This document shows, in pieces, positions 34,500-47,100 of a stretch of 64,000 bases of DNA (the first letter of the stretch is position 1; the number at the start of each line of letters is the position of its first letter). A model generated the notes under the pieces. The model was not told the origin of the DNA and ran no database searches. It saw nothing but the letters and a program-made list of their open reading frames with translations. The stretch is from Halicephalobus mephisto (Eukaryota > Nematoda > Chromadorea > Rhabditida > Panagrolaimidae): the NCBI GenBank assembly GCA_009193035.1, contig SWDT01000002.1:682001-746000 (forward strand), written 5' to 3'. A program made the position numbers and the translations under genes.

Positions 34500-34760
34500 A
34501 AATTAAATTTTTTTATAATTATAAAAATTAAAATATTTTAAAAAAATTAAAATATTAAATTTCTTTAAAATTATAAAAATTAAATTTTTTTAAATTATAA
34601 AATTTAATTTTTTAAAAATTACAAAAATTTAATTTTTTAAAAATTACAAAAATTAAATTTTTTTAAATTACAAAATTAAATTTTTTTAAAATTATAAAAA
34701 TTAATTTTTTTTTAAATTATAAAAATTAATTTTTTTTATAATTATAAAAATTAAAATTTT
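34500..34760. repeat. AAAATTAAATTTTTTTAAATTAT low-complexity repeat
   Basis: Ten or so loose ~30-bp units alternating ATTATAAAAATTAAA and TTTTTTAA. No gene. Confidence 0.5.
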
Positions 34761-34924
34761 TATATTGATCTTTGAATCTTTTTCTTTCGAACCAAAAACT
34801 ATAAAAATTTGTATTTTATAGTTCTAGAAAGTCACGAAATCACGTTAATAAAAAAAATTAAAACTTTTTTGTAAAAAATTTAAATAACTTTTCAATATTA
34901 AGTTTTAAAATTTCCCAATTAAAA

Positions 34925-35400
34925 AATTAAAAATAGTCCTAAAAAGAAATTTGAAACTTTCCACTCAGGACCTAAAATTACAAAAATTTACTTTTACGAT
35001 TTTATAAATTCCTAAAAGCACTATATTACAAACAAGATGATTTTTTAAATAATTCTAAAAACTAATCCTAAAAAGAAATTTGAAACTTTCCACTCAGGAC
35101 CTGAAACTACAAAAATCTACTTTTACGATTTTACAAATTTCTAAAATTACTATATTATAAAAAAATAATTTTTTAAAGTAATTCTAAAAAATAGTCCCGA
35201 CACGAAATTTGAAACTTTTCAGTCAGAACCTAAAATTACAAAAATCTACTTTTACGATTTTACAAATTTCTAAAATTACTATATTACAAAAAAGATGATT
35301 TTTTAAAGTAATTCTAAAAACTAATCCTAAAAAGAAATTTGAAACTTTCCACTCAGGACCTGAAACTACAAAAATCTATTTTTACATGACCCTACAAGTT
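34925..35400 (+). repeat. 133-bp hairpin-family array, TCCTAAAAAGAAATTT subfamily
   Basis: Four to five units at ~129-133-bp spacing (near 34935, 35065, 35193, 35322), with AATCCTAAAAAGAAATTTGA or GTCCCGACACGAAATTTGAA followed by TTTCCACTCAGGACCTGAAA and CTACTTTTACGATTTTACAA. Confidence 0.7.
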
Positions 35401-35659
35401 TCCAAGATTATCTTATTTATTCTTAAGAATCTTAAACCCTTATCTGGCTTCCTGTAATCTTATCCAAACACTGTAAGAAGAAATTTCATCGAAATCTTTA
35501 TCTCCGTGCCTTAAAGTGCACGTAAACAAAAAGTTGAAAAATTTTCAATTGTATTTGTCCATAATTATCGGAGGAAAAATCTCGATGGAGTTTTCCATTT
35601 TTACGGTAATGTAAATAAAATAAAATTTGTAGTTGACATTTATTATTTGCAGATCGATC

Positions 35660-35817
35660 GATGATTTTGTTTTAAATTGTACTTTTTCTAGACCAAAACA
35701 CGTTCGTGCCGATTTTGATTTTTCCGAATCAGACCACTTGATTCAGTTCAAAGCAATTTTTCGCAAAAATTATTTTTTTAATGAAAAATTCAAAGATTAT
35801 TTATCATGGATATACGG
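35660..35817 (+). other. Candidate isolated exon (plus strand)
   Basis: Between a good acceptor (TTTTTCTAG at ~35691) and a donor (ACG|GTATGTG at ~35817) lies an open ~125-bp stretch of less A/T-biased sequence. It reads PKHVRADFDFSESDHLIQ and then a lysine/phenylalanine-rich tail ending LSWIYG. A second upstream acceptor (TATTTGCAG) lies at ~35652. I recognise no domain and see no partner exon within several kb, so it could be a fragment of a decayed gene. Confidence 0.25.
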
Positions 35818-35819
35818 TA

Positions 35820-36000
35820 TGTGAAAACAACGAGATTTTACGAAAAACAAAATTATCTTTCAAGACAAAAATCTCCAATAATTACGGTAATATTGACAAT
35901 TTAGTAAAAGTGAAACTTGGCTTTGAAAATTAAAATTATCTCTCACAACGAAAATTTCTGATGATTACGGTAATATTGACAACTTCATAGTGAGGATAAA
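35820..36000. other. Short duplicated motif region
   Basis: TTACGGTAATATTGACAA occurs twice, ~75 bp apart. No gene. Confidence 0.4.
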
Positions 36001-36540
36001 GCTTGATTTTAAAAATTAAAAAATTTTATTTAAAAAAAATAAAACCAACTCCCACAACGAAAGTCCCTGATGACCGTGTAGAAGTTGCTCATTCAGTGAA
36101 GGTCAAATTTAATTTTAAAAATAAAAAAATAAAACTAATTTTTACAACAAAAATTTCTGACAATTATGTAGAAGTTACCCATTTAGATAAAATGAAATTT
36201 AATTTTAAAAATAAAAAAATTATTAAAAAACTAAAATTAACTCCCAGCGCGAAAGTCCCTGATTACCATAAAGAAATTATTTATTTTCTACTACTGGTAA
36301 AACTTTACCCAAAAATCAGATCTAAGAAAATAATTAATTATCATCGTGAAAATCAAACTTTAAGAAAATTTGAAATTAACTCCTAGCACGAAAGTCCCTG
36401 ATTACCATAATGAAATTATTTATTTCCTACTACTGGTAAAATTTTACCTAAAAATCGCATTTAAGAAAATAATTATCATCGTGAAAGTTCCTAGCTGCCA
36501 CAATAAAACTGTCCATTTAACACTAATAGTACAAAAAAAT
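36000..36540 (+). repeat. Diverged repeat with AACTCCCA(G/C)(C/A)(A/G)CGAAAGTCCCTGA
   Basis: Core CCCACAACGAAAGTCCCTGA at 36052, AGCGCGAAAGTCCCTGATTA at ~36243, AGCACGAAAGTCCCTGATTA at ~36384 and a partial at 36480. The same core occurs singly at ~2768, and at ~39660 and ~39812 inside the FMO gene. Intervals are 140-190 bp. The 127-codon frame at 36003 follows the repeat. Confidence 0.6.
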
Positions 36541-36639
36541 TTTTGACTTTTTAACAATTGCGAAATATAACAATCGTCACATTTTTCATGAATATTTGAC
36601 ATTTGTGATGGAAATTAAAAAATTTATGTTTTTATAAAA

Positions 36640-37060
36640 TTGATTGTCAAAGTTCAACTTCAAAGTTAAAAATTAAAACATTAAAATTTAAAGTCAAAAT
36701 TGTTCTTCAAAGTTCAACCTCAAAATTTGAAGTTAAAGTTCAAAATCAAAATTGATCATTAAAATTTAACCTCAAAGTTTGAAATCAGAGTTAAAAATCA
36801 AAATTTGACATTAAAATTGACTACCAAAGCTTAACTTAAAAGTTTGAAGTCAAAGTTGGTCATTAAAATTTGACCTCAAAGTTTGACATTAAAATTAATC
36901 ATTAAAATTTGACCTCAAAGTTGGCAATCAAAGTTAAAAATCAAAGTTCGACATTAAAATTGACTACCAAAGCTTAACTTAAAAGTTTGAAATCAAAATT
37001 TGACCTCAAAGTTGACAATCAAAATTTGACATTATAATTTGACCTCAAAGTTGGTTATGT
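36640..37060. repeat. TTTGACCTCAAAGTTGACAATCAAA repeat
   Basis: About 15 loosely alternating copies of AAATTTGACCTCAAAGTTTG, GACATTAAAATTGA and CAATCAAAGTTAAAAATCAA, with superrepeats of ~120 bp (ACTACCAAAGCTTAACTTAA occurs twice). No coding potential. Confidence 0.65.
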
Positions 37061-37069
37061 TACTGTAGA

Positions 37070-37490
37070 TAATATCCTCATTTTCCCTTAGGGCATGGAA
37101 ATTATTAAAATTTAAAAACAGATTTAAAATTAAATTTATTTTTAAAACAAATATCTTTAAAATTTAGAAAAAATTTTTTTTAAATTTAATTCTGAAAATT
37201 TTTTATTTTTTTATTCAAAAATAAAATTTATAATGAATTTTTGGATCTACGTGGATTTTTAAAAAATTTGAAAAATTTTGAAAAAAAAAATTTTATGACG
37301 AACTTTGAGTAAATAAAAAATATAAGGTGGGAGTTAAAAATGAACAAAATTTTATTTAAAAAATGCATTAATGTTTTAAGACGAATTTCAAATAAATAAA
37401 AAAATTAAATTCGAAAGTTGGGGATTATCAAAAATAAAAAAATTATTTTAAAAATAAATTTAAAATATTCAAAAAATTAAAGTTGAAGAT
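37070..37490. other. A/T-rich DNA leading into the 87-bp array
   Basis: Diverged flank of the following array; no gene seen. Confidence 0.4.
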
Positions 37491-37494
37491 TATC

Positions 37495-38035
37495 AAAAAT
37501 AAAAAATTAAGTCTTGGAAAAATTTTTTTTGAAAATAATCAAAAAATTAAATTCGAAGATTGTTAAAAATAAAAAATAATTTTAAAAATAAACTTAGGTC
37601 TTGAAAAGAATTTTTTTAAATCTTCAAAATAATTAAATTTGAAGATTATTAAAAATAAAAAATTATTTTAAAAATAAACTTAGGTCTTGAAAAGAATTTT
37701 ATTGATATAATAGAATTGTTCATTTTGAATTAAAAAGTGATTTTAAAAATTATTTTAAAAATAAACTTAGGTCTTGAGAAAAAATTTTTTGGAAATGATC
37801 GAAAAATTAAATTCGAAGATTATCAAAAATAAAAAATTATTTTAAAAATAAAACTAGGTCTTGAAAAAAAATTTTTTTAAATGATCGAAAAATTAAATTC
37901 GAAGATTATTAAAAATAAAAAGTTATTTTAAAAATAAAACTAGGTCTTGAAAAGAATTTTTTTAAATCTTCAAAATAATTAAATTCGAAAGTTGAAAATT
38001 GTTAAAAATAAAAAATAATTTTAAAAATTCATCTG
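37495..38035 (+). repeat. 87-bp tandem array (TAGGTCTTGAAAAGAATTTT)
   Basis: The anchor TAGGTCTTGA starts at 37594, 37681, 37768, 37855 and 37941, spacing 86-87 bp. Units also contain AAATTCGAAGATTATCAAAA and ATAAAAAATTATTTTAAAAA. Two more diverged units lie upstream. Confidence 0.85.
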
Positions 38036-38039
38036 GATC

Positions 38040-39080
38040 CAACAGCAAATTCTACTGTAATTGAATAAAATCTTCTATTTTAAATTTAATTTAAAAATCA
38101 AAGTTTTATTATTTTAAAAATCTTTTTTTTTAATTTTAAAAATCAAAGTTTTAATTTTTTTAAACTTTATTATTTTAATAATTTTTTATTTTAAAAATTT
38201 TTGTTGATTTTTATCATTTTTTAAACTTTATTATTTTAATAATTTTTATTCTTAATTTTTTTTAAATTTAATTATTTTTTAAATTTTATTATTTTAATAA
38301 TTATTTATTTTTTACATTTTTTAAATTTTATTATTTTATTATTTTAATAATTTTCCAATTTTTTTAAATTTTATTATTTTAATAATTTTCTAATTTTTTT
38401 AAAAATTTTGTCTGAATTTTATTTTTTAAGAATTTATAGTTTGCTCTATTGACTTTTTTAAATCTATTTTTCAAAATCAAAAATTCTTTTTTTTTGGGAT
38501 CAAAAACACAATTTTATTTATCTAATTCTAACGCTGAATTTTCTGTTTCTACTTCATAAAAAAAGTAAATTTTTTCCTCTACAATGTTTATTTTACGTGA
38601 CAAATCAACTTTAAAGGAAGAATGACCGAAAATTCCAGAACCGATCAACTGGAAAAAAATCAAAAATTAAAAATCAAAAAAAAAAAATTAATTTAAAAAA
38701 AATCAAAAAAAATAAAATTTAAAAAATAAAATTTAAAAAATAATAAAAAATTTTTAAAAAAAGTAAAAATTTAAAAAATTTAAATTTAAAAAAAGTAAAA
38801 ATTTAAAAAAAATTAAATTAAAAAATAATAAAAAATTTAAAAAAATAATAATTTAAAAAAAATTAAATTTTAAAAATTTAAATTTAAAAATAATAAAAAT
38901 TTTTTAGAAAATTAAATTTTAAAAAAATAATAATTTTAAAAAAATTAAATTTTAAAAATGTTAAAAAATTTAAAAAAAGTAAGAATTTTTAGAAAATTAA
39001 ATTTTAAAAATGATGAAAAATATTTATTTAATTTGATTTAATTGTTTATTTTTTGATCATGTTAAAAAAATTTAAAACAA
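38040..39080. other. A/T-rich intergenic DNA downstream of FMO
   Basis: 38100-38420 carries TTTTATTATTTTAATAATTT repeats and 38650-39020 carries AAAAATTTAAAAAA(A/G)TAAAA repeats. The FMO 3' UTR should lie at the right edge. Confidence 0.5.
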
Positions 39081-39084
39081 GATT

Positions 39085-42000
39085 TTAAAAAACCATTTTC
39101 CAAGGATAAAATTTATTAATCGGTTTGGATTTTTCGGTTTTTTCTGTTCGTCGGGTCATGGTGCAGTTGAACACTCTTTTCTCGACCCCCATGATGGCCG
39201 ATCTGGCTCCGGACCACGAATGAGGACCCTGGAATGATTTATTAATTAATTAATATATAAAATTACAATTTTTTAAATTAAAAATAAATTTTAAAAAACC
39301 TAAAAAATTACATTTTTTTAAAATTAACAATAAATTTTAAAAAACCTTAAATATTAAAAATAAATTTTAAAAAACCTTAAAAATTGTAATTTTTTAAATT
39401 AAAAATAAATTTTAAAAAACCTTAAAAATTACAAATTTTTAAATTAAAAATAAACTTCAGAAATTATGTTTTTGAAAATTAAAGATAAATTTTAAAGAAT
39501 TTTAAAAATTATAACTAAAAAAAATAAAATCAACCAAAAAATTTGATTTTTTACTGAATTCTGAGATTTTCCACAGTATCCTATCAATAAAGGACAAGAA
39601 TTAAATAATTTTAAATAACTTTATATAATGTTCAAGATATCGTAAATGAACAGAATCCCAGCACGAAAGTCCCTGAGAGATACAGTAATTTCGTCATGCT
39701 CTATTCTTTCTGTTTTTTTTGCGTTATAGGAAACATTGGATATTGATAAAAAATAAAAACTAAATGATTTAAAGCAATTTTACAGAAATTTGACATTGTG
39801 AGAGACCTGGCTCCCAGCAAGAAAGTCCCTGAGAGATACAGTAATCCCGTCATGCTCTATTTTTTCTGTTTTTTGCGTTATAGGAAACTTTGGATATGGT
39901 AGTGTTGATATTCTGTACATTACTGTAGTGCTACAGTACCCTATTTTTACACGGAACTTACATCAAGTCTGTACTGATACGGTACCAATCCGTGGAAAAT
40001 CAATTTTCTCGCGAGTTCGTTGTCTGTGAATAAGTATTTTTTAATTTTCGGCTTGACTCCGATGATTTCCGCGAGGGATTCCATGTAATTGACGTAATAC
40101 ACCTGGAGGGTATGTCGTCTTCTTTGAACAAATTTTTTTGAATTAATATAATTTTCCCTAAGGGCAAATTTTAACATTTTTTCTTTTTTTGGAAGATTTG
40201 ATTCTTTTGACAAAACGCTACAGTATACTCTGGCTTGCATTTCTGAAATCGGCATGATGGATCCCGTGGGTTGGATCAGGCCGATGATCCCGAGGTTGTT
40301 GAAAGGCGAAAGTGCCGGAGGGTACATGTACTTGTAAAGAGTGATTTTGTTTTCATTCACGGGAATCAAATTTCCGTTTTCTATCATGTCAAAATTGAAC
40401 GAATAGCCCGTGGCAAAAACGACTAAATCCACGTTTTTTGCGACAGATCCATCTTCAAAAATTATGTTTTTTTCGGAAAATTTAGAAATATTCGGTTTGA
40501 CGATTACTGTACCAGAGATGATTCTGTTCGGAAGTTCGTCATTTACAGTAACATGGGCTTCTAAAAATCTGTGATCCGGCCTCAACCCGAATCTGCCATG
40601 GTCGAACCTCCTGTTCACTTTTTTCTCCAGAATCCAATTCTGAAGCCAAAAAGGAAACAAATTTTTCAAAAACCAAGTACATCTGTTCAAATAAGCCAAA
40701 TCAGAAGGTTCGCCGTAATCCCAGACCCTGTTTATCACCCAAGATCCGGATCTCGTCGAAAGCCAAACTTTTTTCGAAATTTTACTCAATTCAACAGCGA
40801 TGTCTCCTCCAGAATTCCCGATTCCGACAACGACGACATTCATGTCCGAAAATGGAGCTCCCGTGTGGAAAGAATGTGAATGGATTATTCGGCCTTTAAA
40901 AACATCCTGACCCGGAAAAGGATCCGGGTAGTACGGTATTGAATGATGACCAGTACAAACCATTACTCCGTCGAACTTCTTACAATGCAATTCGTCTTTT
41001 CTAAAAATAAAAATTATAATTTTAAATTTTTTTTAATTTAAAAAAAATAATTTGAATCTTTTTTAAAAATAAAAATAATAATTTTATATTTTTTTAATTT
41101 AAAAAAAAGTAATTTCAATCTTTCCTAAAATAAAAATTATAATTTTATATATTTTTTAATTTAAAAAAAATGTAATTTCAATCTTTTTTAAAAATAAAAA
41201 TAATAATTTTATATTTTTCTTAATTTAAAAAAAAAGTAATTTCAATCTTTTTTAAAAATAAAAATAATAATTTTATATATTTTTTATTTAAAAAAAAATA
41301 ATTTGAATCTTTTTTAAAAATAAAAATAATAATTTTATATATTTTTTAATCTAAAAAAAAGTAATTCCAATCTTTTCTAAAAATAAAAATAATAATTTTA
41401 TATATTTTTTATTTAAAAAAAAATAATTTGAATCTTTTTTAAAAATAAAAATTATAATTTTATATATATTTTTTATTTAAAAAAAAGTAATTTCAATCTT
41501 TTTTAAAAATAAAAATAATAATTTTATACTTTTTTAATTTAAAAAAAATAATTTGAATCTTTTCTAAAAATTTAAAGAATAATTTTATATTTTTTTAATT
41601 TAAAAAAAAGTAATTTCAATCTTTTCTAAAAATAAAAGTAATAATTTTAAATTTTTTTTAATTTAAAAAGAAATAATTTCAATTTTTTTTTAAAATAAAA
41701 ATAATAATTTTATATTTTTTAATTTAAAAAAAAGTAATTCCAATCTTTTTTAAAAATTTAAAGAATAATTTTATATATTTTTTAATTTAAAAAAAATAAT
41801 TTCAATCTTTTTTAAAAATTTTTTAAATTTAAATATTTAAAAAAAATGTAATTTTATTCTTTAAACTTTTGCTATTCAAAAATTAATGAATTTTAAAATT
41901 CATATTAAAATTATTTTTTAAATAATGCTTATTTTTATTAAATAATTCGATTTTAATTTTTTCGTAAAGAAAACGAATTTTGTGAAAGTGATCATTTTCG

Positions 42001-43816
42001 TAATCAGTCCCGCGAAAATGAATTATTTTCTTTTTCTTTCCAGGTAATTATGGAAGTTTCTAGAAAACTCCAGAAATTCCGATCGAGAAAATTCCATAAT
42101 GATTTTCTTCTTTTTAAAATATGATTTGAATTCCCGCGCGAAGGAAAAAGAACTTTATAAAAATGGCAAATCTGGCAACTCACTAATATAGTTAATTCAT
42201 TTTTCTTCTTATTTTTTCTACAGTAATCCTAGACCTTCTTGGGAATGTTCTAGAAATTCCGATCGAAACAATTTTTAAATAATTTTCTTCTTTTTAATAT
42301 GATTTGAATTCCCGCGCAAAGGAAAAAGAACTTTATAAAAATGGCAAATCTGGCAACTCACTAATATAATCGATTCGCTTTTTTTCCATTTTTTACAGTA
42401 ACTCTAGTATTTCAAAAAAATTTTCTAAAAATCTAAAGTATTTCTGTAGAAATTTTTATAATTTTCTAATATATAAATTTATGATTTTTTACTTCTCATC
42501 TTCTTAAATATTTTAATTTTTAGATATTTTAATTTTTTTACTTTTTTATTTTTTAGATGTTTTAATTTTTTTACTTTTTTAGATGTTTTAATTTTTCACG
42601 TATCTTATGTTTTAATTTTTTTATTTTTCCAACTTACTCCATGTCCTTGTACGTGACTTCCCATTGTCCTGTGACATCGTAGTCCGTAGTCCTCTTTATT
42701 TTCAAGACCTGATGTTTGAACTTTATATATTCTTTCAATTTGAAATGCTCAGCATAAGATTCGAGATATTCGAGCATTTGACGATTGTGCATGTAATTTG
42801 CAAATTCAGGAGGGGGTGGAAAGTCGCTAAAGGCAGTCATTTCCTGGAATTCGTCTGGTTTTGAGAAAATAAATCAAATGTGACATTGTACTTTTTAAAT
42901 TAGTTTTTGACTGATAAATCCAGTTTTCGACGAGTCTATCAAAGTTAATTCAAAAATAAAATTACTTTCAGAAAAATTTTAATTCAAAAATTAATTTTTA
43001 GAGAAATTTAAATTCAAAAATAATCAATTTTTTCAGAATGATATCAGTTTTAAAAGTTCAAATTTGAAAATGAATAATATTCAATTTAAATTAAAATGTC
43101 AAAAATATCCAAAAAATTAAAATTAATTTTTTCAAATTTTAATATACAAATTTAGAAATTTTTAAATTTAATCTCGATCCACAAAATTCTCTTAGAATAT
43201 TTTAATTTTGGTAAATTTTAATAAACAAATTTAGAAATTTCTTAATTTAATCTCGATCCACAAAATCCTCTTAGAATATTTTAATTTTTTTAATTTTGGT
43301 AAATTATCCCAAGTATCCATTAATTCAATTTTGATCTACAAAATCTTTTTTAGCAATTTTCAATGTCAGTCCAGGATTTCAATGACCGATTCCAAATATC
43401 CTTCAATTCAACCCCGATTCAAAAAACCTACTTTGGAAGTGTTTATTACTGTCGAATTCATAACCGTTCCTTCGTCATCTTCAGGATCAGATTCTAAAAA
43501 TTAAAACAATTTTAAAAAAATAAAAAAAATAAATTTAAAAATAAAAATAAATTTAATTTTTTAAAAATAAAAGAAAATTAATTTTAAAAAATTTAAAAAT
43601 AAATTTAATTTTAAAAATAAAAAAAATAAATTTAAAAATAAAAATAAATTTAATTTTTTAAAAATAAAAAAACTTACTGTATCTCCATAATCCTCCAATA
43701 TCGTTTGATTTTTCAAAACATACAACATTAAAACCATATTCAAGACAAATTTTAATACTTGGCAAACCACTTGCACCTGATCCAACAATCAAAATATTTT
43801 TATTTTTATCATCCAT
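39085..43816 (-). CDS. fmo: Flavin-containing monooxygenase, five exons, full length
   Basis: NADPH- and FAD-dependent oxygenase of nucleophilic N/S compounds, usually ER-associated; nematode FMOs also act in stress and longevity responses. Exons: 43816-43678, 43493-43432, 42843-42638, 41000-39962, 39228-39085 (TAA). All junctions are GT/AG and phases agree, giving 529 residues, the family's normal size. Visible motifs: FAD GSGASG (12-17), [20 protein letters not shown], the FMO signature [11 protein letters not shown] (170-180), NADPH GIGNSG (195-200), FATGY (331-335) and the C-terminal GPHSWSGAR. The start was chosen because it opens directly into ILIVGSG. A splice acceptor TTTCAG at 43879-43877 lies ~60 nt upstream, suiting trans-splicing. 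It lies 344 bp downstream of cnnm on the same strand. The large introns are repeat-filled. No defect is seen. Confidence 0.95.
39921..39938. repeat. 18-bp palindrome TACTGTAGTGCTACAGTA in FMO intron 4
   Basis: Perfect 8-bp arms around TG, 23 bp inside the intron from the exon 4 donor. TACTGTAG is a strongly over-represented palindrome in Caenorhabditis genomes. Confidence 0.8.
41015..41850 (-). repeat. 62-bp tandem array in FMO intron 3
   Basis: About 13 units, each with AAGTAATTTCAATCTTTT, AAAAATAAAAATAATAATTT and TATATTTTTTAATTT. TAATTTCAATC anchors at 41110, 41173 and 41236 show 62-63-bp spacing. It accounts for half of the 1637-bp intron. Confidence 0.85.
42040..42400 (-). repeat. Two CCCGCGC-family units in FMO intron 3
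   Basis: TTTGAATTCCCGCGC(G/A)AAGG, AAAAAGAACTTTATAAAAAT, GGCAAATCTGGCAACTCACT appear twice ~178 bp apart (42129 and 42306). They match, in reverse orientation, the array at 52.9-54.2 kb. Confidence 0.8.
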
Positions 43817-43836
43817 TTTTCATTTAAAAATATAAA

Positions 43837-43842
43837 TGATAA
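43837..43842 (+). promoter_or_regulatory. TGATAA motif upstream of FMO
   Basis: A TGATAA sequence 21 bp upstream of the FMO start codon could bind an ELT-2-type GATA factor, which would fit intestinal expression. Motif match only. Confidence 0.2.
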
Positions 43843-44159
43843 ATCTTTCTCAAATTTGGGTTATTTAAGAAGAATCCTGAAATCCAAAACTCGTTTTTAA
43901 ACTTTTTTCATTAAACATGTTTATAAAAATCCTCAATTTTCATCAAAAATCCAAAAAATAAAAAAAAACAAAACCTGAAATAATCCCTAAACAATTCCAA
44001 AATCTCAAAGGCTATAATCAAAGGCCAAAAAATTAATTTTTCTTGCACAAAATCGGAGCTCACAATTTTCAGAGATCAAAATTTTCGGTTAAAAAAAAAA
44101 AATAATTTCACTACCCGAATTTAAAAAATTGCAAAATTAAAAAAAAAGCACTTGTAATT

Positions 44160-47100
44160 CTACTCGTTATTTTTTTTCAATGGAGAACATTCAGAATCAC
44201 TTTCATGTTCCATCGTCGCCAGAGGGGGAGATTTTTCTCTTTTTGTCGAAGTAAATTTGACCATTGTGAGAGTATCACTTCCTGTTCTTTTATGTCCTCG
44301 TTCAAAACTAACATTTCCATTAATAACTGGACTTTCTTCTTTAATTGGTTCAACGACAACTTTCTCAAAACTAACCATATCTTCTTTCGAATCAAAATTT
44401 GGAATCGGTTCAGCAGTTCTAAAAAAAACATTTAAATTATTTTTTCAAATTTAAAAAAAATAAAAATTAAAAACTTACTTGCTTTCTCTATTCAACAACG
44501 TCGTTTTATAAGCCAACAAATACGTTTGAGCCGTAACTTCCAAATACGTACAATCATCCTGAATAGTGACTGAGAAATCCGGACTAAATGTTATCTTCTT
44601 TTCATTTTCCGTTCCAGTACCTAAAATCTCAAACTTATTAAACAACTATCCATATATCCAACAAAACAAAATTCCATATAACTTTTCAAAAATTAAGTAT
44701 AGTTAGAAAAAAAAGAAAAAAATTAATATCGTGCTGATAAGAAAGATCTAAGCTCACTGGAAAGAAAAGATATTATAGCGCTTTGTGAAGCACGTATAGA
44801 TCCACGATGAGTAGAACCCCCCGAATTTCTGCCTGTAAACGGCTGATCATGGGGTGAACCAATAATACATGGTGCAATTGTTGTTATTGGAGATTGTGTT
44901 GTTGAAACCTGACCTGTATTTTCATTTTTTCCGGATTCAATAAGTTGCATTATTTTATCTAATATTTCCATTCCAAACAAATGCCATGGTCCAGCTTCAA
45001 AATTCATTTCTGTTTGTCCTATTGTAACAACCATTCTTCCTTCCAATATAAGTACCATTTTATCTGACAATTGTTTTTTTGTGTAAATTTTATGTCTAGG
45101 AAGGATTAATCTCGATCCATCGTTGTTCAATTGAGAAAATTCAACTTTTCTCACATTTTGTCTTATAATCTTCTCCAATACAGATCTAGCAATATATTTT
45201 TCACTAAATGCTTTTACATTTGCCGTCAACCATTGAATTGTCACAAATTGAAGTTGCATTGATATTTGAAAACTTGTATTTTCATTAGTAACAAGAAAAT
45301 GCGTAAAATCTTCTCTCGCTCTTCTTCTTTTAGTTCTATTAACGTTATCCATAATCGCATCCGTTTCATCCACAATTTCCGCTTGAAGAATTTCTTCAAC
45401 AATATCTTCCAATGTAACAACACCAACAACTTCATAATTTGGATCTGCATCTGTTCTTTCTACAATTCTTTGAACCATTGCCAAATGATATTCTCCTTTT
45501 TTAAATTCTTCTAACATAACTCTCAAAGGAGTATCTTCCAGAACAAACCTCAGGGCATGCTCATGATAACCACATACAGTTTTAATCGTAAAATTATCAT
45601 CCGGATCCAATAATGCCAAATCTTTCACAAATAATAATGATACAATATTATTTCTATCTCCTTCAAACACCGGAATTCTTGTATAACCCATTCTCAAAAT
45701 CTCTGCAACTGTTTTCGTATTCAATACAGTATCACTTGGCAACATAAACACATCATTAACTTTCGTCATTACATCACCTACTGTTTTGTCACTTATTTCC
45801 ATCGCCCCTACGGCTATTTTTAATTCTTCTGCTAATCCGTCTTCATTTCTTGTTGATAATTTAATCAATTCCATCAATCTTTTTCTATCATAGGATACTA
45901 CTTCATCACCAAGTACACAATCCAAAATTCTTGAAATAGGATAAGCAAGTGGAAAAGTTAGTACCATAAAAAATCTTGTAATCCATATTGTTCTTGCTCC
46001 AACAGCTAGACCTTTTTTAACACAGAGACTTTGAGGAAATATTTCACCAAAAACCACAATACCTGCAGATGAAACAATCAAAGCAACTGTTCCAGAAGTC
46101 AAATCATCAAAAAGAATAGAAATAGCAGAGTTAACCATGACATTTCCAATCAACAATGAACATAAAAGTAAATTTCCGGATTTTCTAATAGGAAGTATCG
46201 TTTCTGCATATATTCTTTCTTGAGGAGATCCTGGAATAATTAAATTTTAACAAAAAGTCCATTTTCATTCTCGTGCAAAAAATTCAAATTTCGTGAGTGA
46301 ATTATCAGTGAAATTTCAGCAATGTCAAGGATAATTCATTCTAATTGAATGTGAGATCAACAAAGATAGGATTAATTGATGGAGAATATACTCGTAAACG
46401 ATCCAGAAAGTCTAAAGGTAAATTTAAATGATGGGCTTAGATATAACTTCGTAAATGAATTCATTCAAAAAAGTCTAAAGATATATCTACAAATAGTTAG
46501 AGGTAATTCATATGGGGTTCATTCCTAAGACTCCAGGATTCACTAACAAAAAACCCAACAATTTATATTTATAAAAATCCACTTAATTCAAAATCACTCT
46601 CTACAGCTCTAGAATTTACAATCACACTGAACTCTCATACTCAAAATAACATGAAACTTACGAAAATCCTTGTTTTTAGAAAAATTTCAATCAAAATTCT
46701 TGTTTTTAGAAAAATTTCAACCGAAATTCTTGTTTTTAGAAAAATTTCAACCGAAATTCTTGTTTTTAGAAGAATTTCAACAGAAATTCTTGATTTAAAT
46801 TAATATTAAAATCTTACCTGATTTCGAAATTAACGTCAATTCTTGCGGGGAAAGCGCCATCAATCCAAGATTTAGCCCTGAGAATAAACCAGAAAGAATA
46901 AGCAAAACAGCTACAATAGATATTTGCAAAGCAACTGGGAAATAATAAACTCGAGGAGGTGTATCTGTAGAGACAAAACTTCTGACGTCATCAACGACAG
47001 AATAAGGCATTTCAATCATTTCTCCTGTTTTAGATTCTCTTGGTTTTTGTTTCATGCATACTTTATAATAATGTTCTGATTTAGGGAAAGTGTACCGAAT

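Noticed and set aside
39921..39938. Transcription terminator hairpin
   Set aside because: TACTGTAG palindromes are common dispersed nematode motifs and this one lies within an intron.
43561..43788. 75-codon minus-strand frame at the FMO start
   Set aside because: It is out of frame with the real FMO exon 1, which begins at 43816 and reads [10 protein letters not shown].
44177..44454. Alternative frames over the last cnnm exon on both strands
   Set aside because: The frame joined by phase-consistent splicing continues the CNNM C-terminal region; the others are shadows.
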